Shown: positions 16,313 through 26,732 of the stretch, in pieces
How the letters are laid out: the number at the start of each line of letters is the position of its first letter
How positions within the stretch are numbered: the first letter of the stretch is position 1
Origin: Sporosarcina sp. ANT_H38
GTDB lineage: Bacteria; Bacillota; Bacilli; Bacillales_A; Planococcaceae
Direction: 5' to 3'
NCBI RefSeq assembly: GCF_008369195.1
Contig: NZ_VOBC01000001.1
Coordinates: 1 to 64,000 of the forward strand
Length of the DNA stretch: 64,000 nt
The notes under the pieces: model-generated
Told to the model about the DNA's origin: nothing
The model's database searches: none
Seen by the model: only the letters and a program-made list of their open reading frames with translations
Position numbers and translations under genes: made by a program

Positions 16313-17093
16313 CGGGGCTATTATTCATCGGAGACCGTATCCTTCGCCAAATCCGAACGTGAGTCTTGAAGAAATTACATATTTGTCAGATGGGTTAAAA
16401 GTGAAAGGACTTATGGCGGAACCCATTGCAAAAGGGAACTATGAAGGCATCATCTACTTGCGAGGCGGCATACAGCATGTCGGTATGGTTCGTCCTGCTC
16501 GAATTGCACAGTTCGCTTCTCAAGGGTTTGTAGTCTTCGCTCCTTATTATCGTGGGAACCGTGGAGGGGAAGGTAGAGACGAGTTTGCTGGGGCAGATCG
16601 CCAAGATGCAGTGAATGCTGTTGATGTGCTCAAGCAAAATCCAAAGACCAACGTGGAAAGAATCCACTTGTTTGCCTTTTCAAGAGGAGGCATCATGGCA
16701 CTCTGGACGGCCATTTTACGGGATGATCTTACATCAGTCGTTACGTGGGCGGGAGTGTCAGATGTCATTTTTACATACAATGAACGGAAAGATATGCGGC
16801 GGATGATGAAAAGAGTTATCGGAGGAACACCGAATAATATGCCAGATGAATATCGGGAGAGGACGGCACTTTTTCGGGTAGATGAAGTCAATGTGCCTGT
16901 ACTTATCATTCATGGGATGCTCGATACGAATGTTTCATTCCAACAGGCTGTATTGTTGGAAAACGCACTGCGTGAAAACAGAAAAGTATACGAAACGTGG
17001 TATTTCCCAGAGTATACACATTTCATCCCACCAGGTATGAATACACAGCTAGTACGTGATCTGACCAGTTGGATGAAGAGACAAGGGATATGA
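16302..17093 (+). CDS. ytmA: Prolyl-oligopeptidase-like alpha/beta hydrolase YtmA
   Basis: A 263-residue cytoplasmic serine hydrolase. The nucleophile elbow reads AFSRGG (near 126), an Asp follows in IHGMLDTNVS, and a His in EYTHFIPPG, giving a complete triad. Substrates of this Bacillus family are not established; the fold resembles acylaminoacyl peptidases and esterases. It is translationally overlapped with ytkD, and GGTGGA precedes its ATG. Confidence 0.85.
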   Translation: MNYDGAIIHRRPYPSPNPNVSLEEITYLSDGLKVKGLMAEPIAKGNYEGIIYLRGGIQHVGMVRPARIAQFASQGFVVFAPYYRGNRGGEGRDEFAGADRQDAVNAVDVLKQNPKTNVERIHLFAFSRGGIMALWTAILRDDLTSVVTWAGVSDVIFTYNERKDMRRMMKRVIGGTPNNMPDEYRERTALFRVDEVNVPVLIIHGMLDTNVSFQQAVLLENALRENRKVYETWYFPEYTHFIPPGMNTQLVRDLTSWMKRQGI

Positions 17094-17196
17094 ATAGAGT
17101 CAAATTATTTTCAAAGTGAAAAGCTTTGTGGATTTGGTTGACTTAACATGAAGTTCCAATTATGATTTTGAAATAAAAAGTTTAAAGAGTAAAGAA

Positions 17197-17228
17197 ACAG
17201 AGTAGCACATGTAATGTGCTACTCTGTT
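17197..17228 (-). terminator. Terminator of pckA
   Basis: A perfect 14-base stem, ACAGAGTAGCACAT/ATGTGCTACTCTGT, with a three-base loop. On the minus strand T-containing sequence follows. It lies 11 bases after the pckA stop. Confidence 0.88.
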
Positions 17229-17239
17229 TTGATTGTTAA

Positions 17240-18826
17240 TTATGCAATTGGTCCGCCTTTAAGCGTAATATCATCAGATACTGTACCGAATTTCTTGAAG
17301 TTCGTACGGAACATGTTTGCCAATTCTTTAGCTTTTAGATCATAAGCGTCTCCGTCAGTCCATGCATTGCGTGGGTTCAACACTTCTGTAGGAACGCCTT
17401 CAATGGATGTCGGCATTTCAAGACCGAATACGCCGTTTGTTTCTGTTTCAACGTTATTTAATTTCCCGGCAAGTGCTGCACGTACCATAGCGCGCGTGTA
17501 TTTAAGTTCCATACGTTTGCCAACGCCATAAACGCCACCAGTCCAGCCTGTGTTGACAAGGAAAACTTGTGCATCATGTTCATCGATTTTCTTTCCAAGC
17601 ATTTCAGCGTATACTGTCGCCGGTAGCGGAAGGAATGGTGAGCCGAAGCATGTTGAGAATGTTGCTTCAGGTGATGTGATACCACGCTCAGTTCCAGCAA
17701 GTTTCGATGTGAAACCGCTTAGGAAGTGATACATTGCTTGCTCTTTCGTTAATTTTGAGATTGGAGGAAGTACACCAAACGCATCTGCCGTCAAGAAAAC
17801 AATTGTTTTCGGATGACCAGCAACCGAAGGATCGACGATGTTATCAATTGCTTGGATCGGATAAGCTGCACGCGTGTTTTCTGTAAGTGAACCGTCATCG
17901 TAATTAGGAATGCGTGTTTCTGGGTCGATAACAACGTTTTCTAAAACGGAACCGAAACCGATTGCGCCGAATATTTCAGGTTCTTTTTCTTTTGATAAAT
18001 TAATACATTTTGCGTAGCAGCCGCCTTCGATGTTAAATACGCCAGTATCTGACCAGCCGTGCTCATCATCTCCAACTAATTTACGGTTAGCATCTGCTGA
18101 AAGTGTCGTTTTGCCTGTTCCAGATAGACCGAAGAATAATGCAACGTCACCGTCTTCACCGACGTTTGCTGAACAGTGCATAGGCATAATTCCTTGTTCA
18201 GGAAGTAAGTAGTTCATGATTGAAAAGATTGATTTTTTCATTTCTCCAGCGTATTCAGTTCCGCCAATGAGAACAATACGTTTTTCCATTGATACAATAA
18301 TGAATGTCTCTGAATTTGTACCATCAATTGCAGGATTCGCTTTAAATGAAGGAGCTGATACAATTGTGAATTGTGTTTCGTGCCTTAACAGCTCTTCTTC
18401 AGTTGGGCGGATGAACAACTGGTGAACAAACAGGTTATGCCATGCGAATTCATTCACAACTTGAATGGATAGACGTGACGCCGGATCTGCGCCAGCAAAA
18501 CCTTTGAAGACGAACAGCTCATCTTTTGCTTTTAAATGGGCAATTACTTTATTATATAGTGAATCGAATATTTCGGAAGAGATTGGACGATTGACGTTGC
18601 CCCAATCGATTTTGTCTTTGGAGGACGCTTCCTCGACAATGTATTTGTCCTTAGGTGAACGACCTGTATACTTTCCTGTCTGAGCTGTAATCGCTCCGTC
18701 TGATGTCAGTTGAGCTTCACCGCGTGAAATTGATTTTTCAACAAGTTGTGAAACTGAAAGTTGAATATTCACGTTTTTTCCAGAAAGAAGTTTGTTAAGG
18801 TCATCGCTAATTTTTGCAGATATCAT
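17240..18826 (-). CDS. pckA: Phosphoenolpyruvate carboxykinase (ATP)
   Basis: A 528-residue enzyme that converts oxaloacetate and ATP to phosphoenolpyruvate, CO2 and ADP, the entry step of gluconeogenesis. The kinase-1a loop [15 protein letters not shown], the kinase-2 motif [16 protein letters not shown], and the Mn ligands in [10 protein letters not shown] are intact. ATG 18826 has AAAGGACGG at a good distance; the in-frame ATG at 18862 lies upstream of that site. It is divergent from metK, as in B. subtilis. Confidence 0.96.
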   Translation of the reverse strand: MISAKISDDLNKLLSGKNVNIQLSVSQLVEKSISRGEAQLTSDGAITAQTGKYTGRSPKDKYIVEEASSKDKIDWGNVNRPISSEIFDSLYNKVIAHLKAKDELFVFKGFAGADPASRLSIQVVNEFAWHNLFVHQLFIRPTEEELLRHETQFTIVSAPSFKANPAIDGTNSETFIIVSMEKRIVLIGGTEYAGEMKKSIFSIMNYLLPEQGIMPMHCSANVGEDGDVALFFGLSGTGKTTLSADANRKLVGDDEHGWSDTGVFNIEGGCYAKCINLSKEKEPEIFGAIGFGSVLENVVIDPETRIPNYDDGSLTENTRAAYPIQAIDNIVDPSVAGHPKTIVFLTADAFGVLPPISKLTKEQAMYHFLSGFTSKLAGTERGITSPEATFSTCFGSPFLPLPATVYAEMLGKKIDEHDAQVFLVNTGWTGGVYGVGKRMELKYTRAMVRAALAGKLNNVETETNGVFGLEMPTSIEGVPTEVLNPRNAWTDGDAYDLKAKELANMFRTNFKKFGTVSDDITLKGGPIA

Positions 18827-19006
18827 AAGTATGTACCGTCCTTTACATATAGTCCCAATCAATTGGGTGTCATAACATTATTGAATTAGTATAACACATT
18901 AAGAATAATAAACTATACTAATTGAAACCTCAAGTATTATATGCTAAATGGGTAAAAAGAATTGACATGCATTGAGATTTTTCGTAGCATATATAGTTGA
19001 ACGGAT

Positions 19007-19126
19007 ACTCTTATCCCGAGCTGGTGGAGGGGTCAGGCCCAATGAAACCCGGCAACCTGCAAAGACGTTTTGTCTGCGCGAAGGTGCCAAACCTGTAGCA
19101 AGGCACAGTCCTTGTATGATAAGAGT
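19007..19126 (+). ncRNA. SAM-I (S-box) riboswitch of metK
   Basis: The classical S-box is recognisable: the P1 stem ACTCTTATC/GATAAGAGT, AGCTGGTGGAGGG, CAATGAAACCCGGCAACCT, and GGTGCCAAACCTG. The terminator follows at once. High S-adenosylmethionine should stabilise P1 and permit termination, lowering metK expression. There are 190 bases between it and the metK start. Confidence 0.97.
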
Positions 19127-19147
19127 GAAAGGTGCTTTTGAAATCAT

Positions 19148-19187
19148 GCCTTTCCTCATGTATTATTACGTGAGCGAAGGGCTTTTT
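19148..19187 (+). terminator. Regulated terminator of the SAM riboswitch
   Basis: A two-part stem, GCCTTTC/GAAGGGC and CTCATGT/ACGTGAG, with one bulged C and a TTTTT tail. It is the expression platform of the S-box leader. Confidence 0.88.
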
Positions 19188-19317
19188 ATATGATATCGCC
19201 CTTAATCCTCGTGTATAGAGCTCGCAATGGCTTGTAGTCTTTTCTTCATTATGAAGAGACTCTACATGGGACATATGAGTACCGTATCAATCTCGTAGGA
19301 TATAAGGAGGAAATAAA

Positions 19318-20514
19318 ATGACAAACCGTAGACTTTTTACTTCAGAATCGGTAACTGAAGGACATCCAGACAAAATGTGTGACCAAATTTCGGATGCTAT
19401 TTTAGATGCCATATTGGCAGAAGACCCGAATGCACGTGTTGCATGTGAAACGACAATTACAACAGGACTTGTCCTAGTTGCAGGGGAAATTACGACGACG
19501 ACATATGTCGATATTCCGAAAGTTGTCCGTGAAACTGTTAAAGAAATTGGCTATGTACGTGCAAAATACGGGTTCGATTGGGAAACATCTGCAGTTCTTA
19601 CTGCAATCGATGAACAATCAGCTGACATTGCTGCAGGCGTTGACCAGGCACTTGAAGCGCGTGAAGGTTCAATGACAGAAGATGAACTTGAAGCGATTGG
19701 AGCAGGTGACCAAGGTTTGATGTTCGGTTATGCTTGCAATGAAACACCGGAACTAATGCCGTTACCAATTAGCTTAGCCCACAAATTATCATTCCGACTT
19801 GCACAAGTGCGCAAAGATGAAACACTTACGTATTTACGCCCGGATGGAAAAACGCAAGTCACTGTTGAATATGATGAAAACAATAAGCCCGTACGAATTG
19901 ATACAATTGTTATCTCAGCGCAACATCACCCTGAAACATCTCTTGAACAAATTCAGCGTGATATTAAAGAATTCGTTATCAATCCTGTCGTACCAGAGAA
20001 CTTGATTGACGAAGACACAAAGTACTTCATTAACCCAACTGGCCGTTTCGTAATAGGGGGGCCACAAGGAGATGCGGGTCTAACTGGCCGTAAAATCATC
20101 GTCGATACATACGGTGGTTACGCGCGTCATGGCGGCGGCGCGTTTTCAGGGAAAGATGCGACTAAAGTGGACCGTTCAGCTTCATATGCGGCTCGTTATG
20201 TTGCGAAGAACATCGTCGCTGCAGGACTTGCAGACCGTTGTGAAGTCCAACTTGCTTATGCAATCGGTGTAGCACAACCCGTCTCTATTTCTATCGATAC
20301 GTTTGGAACAGGTACAGTCGAGGAAAGCAAACTTGTTGAACTTACGCGAGGACTGTTTGACCTTCGTCCAGCAGGTATCATAAAAATGCTTGATCTACGT
20401 CGTCCAATATACAAACAAACGGCTGCGTACGGTCACTTCGGCCGCACAGATATCGATCTGCCATGGGAACATACAGACAAAGCTAAAGAATTAAAAGAAC
20501 TGGCTGCGAAGTAA
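19318..20514 (+). CDS. metK: S-adenosylmethionine synthetase
   Basis: A 398-residue enzyme that makes S-adenosylmethionine from methionine and ATP. The signatures are clear: [19 protein letters not shown] at the start, [12 protein letters not shown], and the P-loop-like [23 protein letters not shown] sits seven bases before the ATG. The SAM riboswitch upstream gives product feedback. It is monocistronic with a strong terminator. Confidence 0.98.
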   Translation: MTNRRLFTSESVTEGHPDKMCDQISDAILDAILAEDPNARVACETTITTGLVLVAGEITTTTYVDIPKVVRETVKEIGYVRAKYGFDWETSAVLTAIDEQSADIAAGVDQALEAREGSMTEDELEAIGAGDQGLMFGYACNETPELMPLPISLAHKLSFRLAQVRKDETLTYLRPDGKTQVTVEYDENNKPVRIDTIVISAQHHPETSLEQIQRDIKEFVINPVVPENLIDEDTKYFINPTGRFVIGGPQGDAGLTGRKIIVDTYGGYARHGGGAFSGKDATKVDRSASYAARYVAKNIVAAGLADRCEVQLAYAIGVAQPVSISIDTFGTGTVEESKLVELTRGLFDLRPAGIIKMLDLRRPIYKQTAAYGHFGRTDIDLPWEHTDKAKELKELAAK

Positions 20515-20524
20515 TTTGCTGTAC

Positions 20525-20567
20525 ACGCTGGAAGCAGGGGAATTTCCTTGGCTTCCAGCGTTTTTTT
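20525..20567 (+). terminator. Terminator of metK
   Basis: The stem ACGCTGGAAGC/GCTTCCAGCGT followed by seven T, directly after metK. Confidence 0.92.
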
Positions 20568-20671
20568 GATAGGGGATTTAAATTAGTGTCCATTGTACAG
20601 TTCAGCATCATTGTCGCGTAGCTTGCGAAATTAGTTGTAGTATGGAGCAGATTTGTTTATTCATGAAAAAA

Positions 20672-20699
20672 GAAGAGCCGCCTATTAGGGCAGCTCTTC
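20672..20699 (-). terminator. Terminator of ytoA
   Basis: GAAGAGC/GCTCTTC closes a hairpin followed on the minus strand by TTTTTT, three bases after the ytoA stop. Confidence 0.87.
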
Positions 20700-20701
20700 C
20701 G

Positions 20702-21214
20702 TTATTTTTGCAGGCTCTTATAGTATTGTCCTTTTTCTGCGTATTCCCGAACAACCCTCTCCATATCTGCGCGATCTGCGTCATTTAGCTCACGCACAAC
20801 TTTTGCTGGAGACCCAAGCGCCAGCATATTCGGGGGAATCTTCTTACCAGGTGGTACCAGACTGCCTGCGCCAATGAATGCGCCCTCGCCAATTTCAGCA
20901 CCGTCCAAAATAATGGAACCCATGCCGATAAGTGCTCCTTTTCTCACCGTGCAACTATGCAGCGTTACTTGGTGTCCGATTGTTACTTCGTCTTCAATAA
21001 TAAGCGGGAACTGCGGACTCTGATGAAGGCAACACAAGTCTTGAATATTTACTTTTCGTCCAATAATTGTCGGCGATACGTCACCGCGGATTACCGTATT
21101 GAACCAAATTGTCGATTCGGGACCTATCGTCACATCTCCTGAAATCGTTGTGTAATCGCCAATGAAGACAGACGGATCAATTACCGGTGTTTTTCCGTTA
21201 TAAGGATAAATCAT
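20702..21214 (-). CDS. ytoA: Gamma-carbonic-anhydrase-like hexapeptide protein YtoA
   Basis: A 170-residue left-handed beta-helix protein of the gamma-carbonic anhydrase/YrdA family. Hexapeptide repeats run from about 20 to 135 (GDYTTISGDVTIGPESTIW, TLHSCTVRKGALIGMGSIIL). Candidate zinc-ligand histidines occur in CCLHQSP, TIGHQV and TLHSC. Activity in Bacillus members is uncertain. The neighbours match the B. subtilis ytoA-ytpA region, although ytoA is on the opposite strand from ytpA. Confidence 0.9.
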   Translation of the reverse strand: MIYPYNGKTPVIDPSVFIGDYTTISGDVTIGPESTIWFNTVIRGDVSPTIIGRKVNIQDLCCLHQSPQFPLIIEDEVTIGHQVTLHSCTVRKGALIGMGSIILDGAEIGEGAFIGAGSLVPPGKKIPPNMLALGSPAKVVRELNDADRADMERVVREYAEKGQYYKSLQK

Positions 21215-21333
21215 GATGCTCTCCTCTTTTCTTTATGTAGTGTATAATTATCGTAACAAAGATTAGGTTTTTATTGTAGATAAATGGGGAAATATATAGA
21301 TAAAAGAACAATATAGATAAGGGGTAGATGACC

Positions 21334-22122
21334 ATGTGGAAATGGGAAGCTGAGGGTCAGCCGAAAGCAGTCGTGGCCATCGTCCATAATGTGTACGAAC
21401 ATCATAGTAGAAATGCATGGCTAATTCAGAAACTTCGAAACAGCGGCTTTCACGTCGTTACAGGTGATTTACCTGGACATGGTGTAGGAGGCGGAGGAGA
21501 AATCCATGATGAACAATTTACTACATACGCTAAATACGTGGAGAAATTAATAGCAGTCGGTCTCGATGATAATTTACCTTTGTTCATTTTAGGACATGGA
21601 ATGGGTGCTACCTTCGTGATGCGTCTATTACAGCGAAAGAAAATAGAATGCGCAGGGGTTGTTTTCAGCTCTCCATGGTTAGCGTTGCGTCATCAGCCGC
21701 CTAAATTTTCGAGCGTATTGACAAAATTCTCGTCATCCATGAAATTGAATCATAAGATTGACATTGAGATGTTAACACGCAATAGTGATTTATATGAAGA
21801 AGCAAAGCAAGATGACTTTTATACAGCTGAAAGCACCGTAGCCTGGTACAAAGAGTTACAGGCATTCATGAAATTGGTGGTTCAGAATGAAAGAAGTATT
21901 CATGATATACCAGTACTTATGCATATTGCAGAAGATGATAAAATCTCAGATATAGCACTCGCTAAGAAATGGTTAATCCGACAGGAGCTTTCTGAGTTTC
22001 AATATAAGCAATGGAAACGGTTGTATCATGACGTTTATCAAGAACCGGAGCGTGAGGAAGTTTACTTATATACGGAATCATTTATGAATAATGTGCTAAG
22101 ATCACTCGGATATGTCGTATGA
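21334..22122 (+). CDS. ytpA: YtpA-like alpha/beta hydrolase lacking the nucleophile serine
   Basis: A 262-residue homologue of B. subtilis YtpA, a lysophospholipase linked to bacilysocin production. The start MWKWEAEG and the end LYHDVYQEPE (catalytic His) align with YtpA, and EDDK supplies the Asp region. However, the nucleophile elbow reads LGHGMGA where the family has GHSMGG, so Ser is replaced by Gly, and the oxyanion HG motif reads HN. The gene is otherwise intact, which suggests a changed function rather than decay. ATG 21334 fits AAGGGG better than ATG 21328. Confidence 0.85.
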   Translation: MWKWEAEGQPKAVVAIVHNVYEHHSRNAWLIQKLRNSGFHVVTGDLPGHGVGGGGEIHDEQFTTYAKYVEKLIAVGLDDNLPLFILGHGMGATFVMRLLQRKKIECAGVVFSSPWLALRHQPPKFSSVLTKFSSSMKLNHKIDIEMLTRNSDLYEEAKQDDFYTAESTVAWYKELQAFMKLVVQNERSIHDIPVLMHIAEDDKISDIALAKKWLIRQELSEFQYKQWKRLYHDVYQEPEREEVYLYTESFMNNVLRSLGYVV

Positions 22123-22163
22123 GAACACTTGAAATTGACTGATAAATACATTTAAAGTGAGGG

Positions 22164-22757
22164 GTGTTTACGATTACGATAATTGGATTTGTACGTCATG
22201 GTGTTACCGCGTGGAACAAAGAAGGTAGAGCGCAAGGGAGTACAGATGTCCCACTTGACGAAGAAGGAATTCAGATGGCGCACCGTGTAGCGGAAAGGCT
22301 TTCCGGCGAACAATGGGATGTTATTTACACAAGTCCTTTAATTCGTGCTGCAAAAACAGCTGAAATCATCGCGGACAGTATGCCTACTATCCGTCTCTTA
22401 TCAGACAATCGCCTGCGGGAATCAGGTGGCGGCTTGGTTGAAGGAATGACGGAAAATGAGCGGGTAAAAAAATGGGGGCACTCGTGGAAAAAGCTCGAAC
22501 TCGGTTTCGAACCCCAGGAGGAAATTATTTTACGTGGGCTTGAATTCATAAAGGAAATGAAAGAATTGCATCCTGATAAACGAATCTTAGTTGTCAGTCA
22601 TGGTGGATTTATTGGTCGATTGATAAAAGAGCTTGTTCCTTACAAAGATTTAACTGTAGACTTGCAAAACACATCAATCACTATTATTAAACTGCAAGAA
22701 GATAGAAACCTATGCGAGTTGTTTAATTGTATTAAGCATTTACAAATTGTTGATTGA
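22164..22757 (+). CDS. Histidine phosphatase family protein
   Basis: A 197-residue phosphoglycerate-mutase-like phosphatase. The catalytic motif is VRHGVTAWNKEGRAQG (phospho-accepting His near 11), with the second His in VSHGGFIGRL and a Glu in LRESGGGLVEG. The substrate is unknown; relatives act on alpha-ribazole phosphate, phosphosugars or phosphoglycerate. The first possible start is GTG 22164, but AAGTGAGGGG lies almost on top of it, so a rarer start a few codons later is possible. Confidence 0.85.
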   Translation: MFTITIIGFVRHGVTAWNKEGRAQGSTDVPLDEEGIQMAHRVAERLSGEQWDVIYTSPLIRAAKTAEIIADSMPTIRLLSDNRLRESGGGLVEGMTENERVKKWGHSWKKLELGFEPQEEIILRGLEFIKEMKELHPDKRILVVSHGGFIGRLIKELVPYKDLTVDLQNTSITIIKLQEDRNLCELFNCIKHLQIVD

Positions 22758-22758
22758 A

Positions 22759-22783
22759 AAAGCGCCAGCTGTTGGCGCTTTTT
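22759..22783 (+). terminator. Terminator of the histidine phosphatase gene
   Basis: AAGCGCCA/TTGGCGCTT with a short loop and a TTTTTT tail, directly after the stop codon. Confidence 0.9.
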
Positions 22784-22796
22784 TATTTTGTATAAG

Positions 22797-23105
22797 AAAA
22801 GCGCTGGAAGGCCTTAAGATAAAGGCGTTCTTTGCCTTTAACTTAAGGACTGAAGACAGAAGAAGGCAGCCTAAGTTTGAGACGTCCTGTCGCAACAAGG
22901 AGGGATGAAGTTCAATCCCTCCCAGCTGCATAACCCACTTCGTGTGGGTCCAGGGGCTAGGCGCTGGAGTCTAGACAGTAACGAAAAGCGTAAGCGCCTT
23001 GGTAGACCCGAAAAGCGCTAGAGGGCCTTAAGATAAAGGCGTACTTTGCCTTTAACTTAAGGACTGAAGCGACTCGAGGGGCTAGGCGCTGGAGTCTAGA
23101 CAGTG
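22797..23105 (+). repeat. Two tandem copies of a dispersed palindromic element
   Basis: Two related units stand side by side. Unit 1 (22797-22979) and unit 2 (about 23012-23104) share AAAAGCGCT, GGCCTTAAGATAAAGGCGT, CTTTGCCTTTAACTTAAGGA and the end GGCGCTGGAGTCTAGACAGT. Unit 1 also holds an insert with GACGTCCTGTCGCAAC and the hairpin GGAGGGAT-GAAGTTCA-ATCCCTCC (22899-22922). No gene is present from 22758 to 23288. The same motifs occur near 11341, 27525 (reverse), 52088 and 55015. Confidence 0.75.
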
Positions 23106-23288
23106 CTCCATATGAAAAACCTATGATTTATCTCTAAAACAAGTCAGGGTTACGACACTTTTTATTCTAAATAATTATAATGATCTAATAATCAGTTGAT
23201 ATAACAGACTATTAGACTATAATTGAAAAATGGGATCTACTAATCAATATGACTAAGCAAACCCTATTTGAGGAAGGAGAGAGTGAAA

Positions 23289-25292
23289 ATGAAATCGATT
23301 CGCACAAAAATTGTATTAGGCACTTTTCTACTATTTTTCATTTCAATCACATTAATTTACGTGGTTGTCAGCATGCAAATGGAGAAAAATGCTACTGAAA
23401 ATATACTGAACAACAGCAAAGTAACTGTTGAGGAAATGAATCATTCCATTCTGAATTTCCTTATGCAGTATGAAAATGCGTTAGGGATTTTAGCCGAAAA
23501 TAGTAGTGTCATTGATTATATCGATACGCAAACTGGTAAAGAAGATATGACAGATCTTCTTGATAAAGGTATGCACGATGCATTTTCTACATATAAAAAT
23601 CAACTAACTGAAACTGAGGCTATCTATTTCGGGTTTGAAAATAAACACACAAAACTTGTTGGAGATACGCCTCCGCCTGTTGGGTATGATCCAACCTCGC
23701 GGGGATGGTATCAATTAGCGAAAGAAAATCAAGGTCAAATCGTCTGGTCGGATCCCTATGTGGACGCATTTACAGGTGGCTATGTTATTACAGTTGCAAA
23801 GGGGATCATGAAAAATGGTGAATTTGTTGGTGCAATTGGCGCCGATCTCTTGTTGACATCACTTTCAGACCGCATCGGTAAAACGGATCCAGGATTCGAT
23901 GGTTATCAGTTCATTTACGACGCGGCGGGTGTAGCAGTCGTTCATCCCGTTACGCAAGGTGAAAGCAGTATCGAAGAAAAGCAGGTTGCCTCCATGTATG
24001 CCGAAGGGAACAAGGATGGAATAATGGAGTTTAGTGAAAATGGTCGAAAAAAGATAGGTGTATATAAGACAGTTGATAGTTTTAACTGGAAAATAGGGGC
24101 GGTCTATGATGTGGCTACCATTAAGGGCTCTGTCACTGCTGCACAAAATACAATTATACTCATTTCGCTTACTACTGAAGTAGCAGTCATTATAATTTTA
24201 TGGCTATTAATTTCGCAGCTTATTAGGCCACTGTATGCACTTCAATCCGCGATGGATGAAATGGCTGATGGAAACCTAAGCGCATATGCGGACGTTAAAT
24301 CTAAAGATGAATTTGGGCAACTAGCCAACAATTTTAATGCGATGACTTCAAAAGTTCGTGACGTTATTATGCTTGTTAATCGTTCTGTAGATGAAGTTCG
24401 CCTAGCAGCTGAAAGCTTGAGTGCCTCTGCAGAAGAGACAAATGCCGTTAGTGAGCAGATGGCTGGAGCGATCGATGACATTGCATCGGGTGCAACGAAA
24501 TCTGCACATGATACAGAAGATGTGACGCAAACAGTCGACCAACTAAGCACACAACTCATTGGGATTCAAGAAAAAGTGGGTATCATGACTGACATTGCGT
24601 CGGAAACGGAAGAAGTCAATAAAAGCGGGCTCAGCCAAGTCAATCAGCTTCAATCATCATTTGATAGTTGGAAGTCGAATTTGCAATCGATGGCAGATGT
24701 CATTGGAGAATTGGAAACAAAAGTAGGCGCAATCGGAGTTGTCATGGAAACGATTACCCAAATTTCTACGCAAACGAACTTGTTAGCGCTCAATGCGAGT
24801 ATTGAAGCTGCACGTGCAGGCGAACATGGTAAAGGCTTTGCAGTCGTTGCTGATGAAGTGAGGATACTCGCTGAACAATCTGCACGCGCAACAGAGAAAG
24901 TAAAAGCAACCGTTCAAGAACTTCAAAATGGCTCTCGTCAAGTTTCCGTGCAAATGAGAGAAACCGGGGAGACATTCGAGGAACAAGGTAAAGTTGTGCA
25001 AGCTACACAAATTACGTTTGGAGATATTTCTGGACTCATGAACAAGCTAGAACAATCAATCAGTAGTGTCTATGATGAAGTAAATATAGTTGTCGAACAT
25101 AAAGAAACGGTCATGCAGACGATTGAAACAATGGCGGCGACAGCTGAGGAAACGGCGGCAGCAAGTGAAGAAATCAGTGCATCGACAGACGAGCAGCTTC
25201 GTGCAATCCGTGAAGTAGCACAATCCGCGGATACTTTGTCGGGCTTAAGTGACCAGTTGCACGTCGCAATAAACCATTTCAAAGTACAATAA
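23289..25292 (+). CDS. Methyl-accepting chemotaxis protein
   Basis: A 667-residue transmembrane chemoreceptor. It has a membrane segment at about 8-28, a large extracytoplasmic dCache-like sensor at about 35-275 (with the typical RGWYQLA and [10 protein letters not shown]), a second membrane segment near 285-305, a HAMP linker, and a cytoplasmic signalling domain whose hairpin tip reads [21 protein letters not shown]. No C-terminal tethering pentapeptide is present. ATG 23289 follows AAGGAGAGAG; a longer frame from a TTG at 23268 would include that site. The ligand is unknown. Confidence 0.95.
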   Translation: MKSIRTKIVLGTFLLFFISITLIYVVVSMQMEKNATENILNNSKVTVEEMNHSILNFLMQYENALGILAENSSVIDYIDTQTGKEDMTDLLDKGMHDAFSTYKNQLTETEAIYFGFENKHTKLVGDTPPPVGYDPTSRGWYQLAKENQGQIVWSDPYVDAFTGGYVITVAKGIMKNGEFVGAIGADLLLTSLSDRIGKTDPGFDGYQFIYDAAGVAVVHPVTQGESSIEEKQVASMYAEGNKDGIMEFSENGRKKIGVYKTVDSFNWKIGAVYDVATIKGSVTAAQNTIILISLTTEVAVIIILWLLISQLIRPLYALQSAMDEMADGNLSAYADVKSKDEFGQLANNFNAMTSKVRDVIMLVNRSVDEVRLAAESLSASAEETNAVSEQMAGAIDDIASGATKSAHDTEDVTQTVDQLSTQLIGIQEKVGIMTDIASETEEVNKSGLSQVNQLQSSFDSWKSNLQSMADVIGELETKVGAIGVVMETITQISTQTNLLALNASIEAARAGEHGKGFAVVADEVRILAEQSARATEKVKATVQELQNGSRQVSVQMRETGETFEEQGKVVQATQITFGDISGLMNKLEQSISSVYDEVNIVVEHKETVMQTIETMAATAEETAAASEEISASTDEQLRAIREVAQSADTLSGLSDQLHVAINHFKVQ

Positions 25293-25620
25293 TAGTGGCT
25301 TTCTGGGAATTTGAAAGGTTTTATTTAGAGATGAAAACGAGTGAATTAACAGAGAGAGTTGAAGCTTAATCCAAATCTGTTAGCGGTTCTGTCTTTGGAC
25401 GGAACCGCTTCACTAGTAGGCGATAAAATGGAATCGTCTATTGACGTACTTTTTCACTTACGCAACATCGTGGTATATGGAGAGGGATTTTTAAAATAAC
25501 AATCTTTTAAGTTGGGCAGGAGTTTAGGAGAAAGAATAGAATATAGAGCATAGTAGTGTGAAAAAATAGAAACATGAAGTGTTTAGATAATATGAATAAT
25601 ACAGTGGGTGGGGGTGTCAT
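25293..25620 (+). other. Intergenic region after the chemoreceptor
   Basis: No gene is seen. A hairpin AGCGGTTC/GGAACCGCT at 25382-25411 could end the chemoreceptor transcript but has a poor T run. The rest is A+T-rich with no clear promoter. Confidence 0.5.
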
Positions 25621-26148
25621 ATGAAGGAAGGCGGTAAAAGTGAGCTCATTTCGTGGATACAATCATTAGCAATTGCATTTGTCATTGCAATTGTCATACG
25701 TCAATTTTTATTTACACCAGTTGTCGTCTCTGGTCAATCGATGCAGCCGACTTTTGAAAATGATAATAAAGTAGTCATTTCTAAAATTTTCAAGATTGAA
25801 CGATTTGACATGATTGTTTTCCATGCACCGGATTCAGAAGACGATTTCATTAAGCGGGTAATTGGTCTTCCCGGGGATGTCGTCCTCATGAACAACGATA
25901 AGCTTTATGTAAATGGTGTGGAGTATGAAGAGGACTATGTGCAAGCGAATAAAGCTGAAATTTTTGAAGGGCAAAAGTTAACACAAGACTTCGAAGTGGA
26001 AGTACCAGAAGGCTCTTTATTCGTGCTAGGTGATAACCGAAGAAACAGTACAGATAGCAGAATCATCGGATTTATCGACGAAAAATCAGTCGTTGGTTCA
26101 GTGAAGTTTAGGTTCTATCCATTTCGTGAAATGGGAATACCGAAATGA
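25621..26148 (+). CDS. Type I signal peptidase
   Basis: A 175-residue membrane serine protease that cleaves signal peptides of exported proteins. One N-terminal membrane segment (about 10-28) is followed by the catalytic Ser in SGQSMQPTF and the Lys in DFIKRVIGLPGD, then GDNRRNSTDSR, all typical of Bacillus Sip proteins. GTGGGGGTGTC precedes the ATG. It overlaps the next gene by an ATGA, so the three genes 25621-27277 form an operon. Confidence 0.93.
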   Translation: MKEGGKSELISWIQSLAIAFVIAIVIRQFLFTPVVVSGQSMQPTFENDNKVVISKIFKIERFDMIVFHAPDSEDDFIKRVIGLPGDVVLMNNDKLYVNGVEYEEDYVQANKAEIFEGQKLTQDFEVEVPEGSLFVLGDNRRNSTDSRIIGFIDEKSVVGSVKFRFYPFREMGIPK

Positions 26149-26732
26149 AAAATCACTCTAAGCGTTCCACTCTCATTGGAATTGATGGTCTTGGCGGATC
26201 GGGAAAATCGATGTATGCCTATCAATTGCAGCGACAGTTAGAGGGCTCATTGATCTTGCACCTTGATGATTTTGTACACAAAAAGGAAGTTCGTTATAAC
26301 GAGAATTATGAAGAATGGTATTGCTATTATCATTTACAATGGCGGTATGATTATTTAATACAAAAAATACTGCTACCATTGAAAAGTGGTTTGGATGTGA
26401 AGGAAACAATCGAAGTCTATAACAGAGAAACTAACAGTTATATGCTACGGGAAATTGAAATCCCAGTGGGAACATCAGTAATCGTTGAAGGGGTTTTTCT
26501 ACAACGCCCTGAACTGAGACCGTATTTTGAAACAGTAATCTATCTAGAGGTGGATAAAGAGACGAGGTTAAAACGTATCTCAGATAGGGACATTTATATA
26601 GGGAATAAGGAAGAAATCGCTATAAAGTATGAACAACGGTATTTTCCCGCGGAGGAAAAGTATATAGAACAATGTAAACCGTTAGCCTTGGCAGATATAG
26701 TTGAAATTGAAGTGAAAGAGGGGCTACTATGA
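26145..26732 (+). CDS. P-loop kinase, uridine kinase-like
   Basis: A 195-residue cytoplasmic protein with a Walker A motif GIDGLGGSGKSMYAYQL at the N-terminus and an LHLDDF motif near 38, the arrangement of uridine/nucleoside kinases. It also has a VIVEGVFLQRPEL segment where that family positions its catalytic region. Substrate not determined. Its start overlaps the signal peptidase stop and its end overlaps the acetyltransferase start, each by four bases. Confidence 0.8.
   Translation: MKNHSKRSTLIGIDGLGGSGKSMYAYQLQRQLEGSLILHLDDFVHKKEVRYNENYEEWYCYYHLQWRYDYLIQKILLPLKSGLDVKETIEVYNRETNSYMLREIEIPVGTSVIVEGVFLQRPELRPYFETVIYLEVDKETRLKRISDRDIYIGNKEEIAIKYEQRYFPAEEKYIEQCKPLALADIVEIEVKEGLL

Noticed and set aside
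18944..19274. Open frames on both strands upstream of metK
   Set aside because: They coincide with the SAM riboswitch and its terminator and have no ribosome sites.
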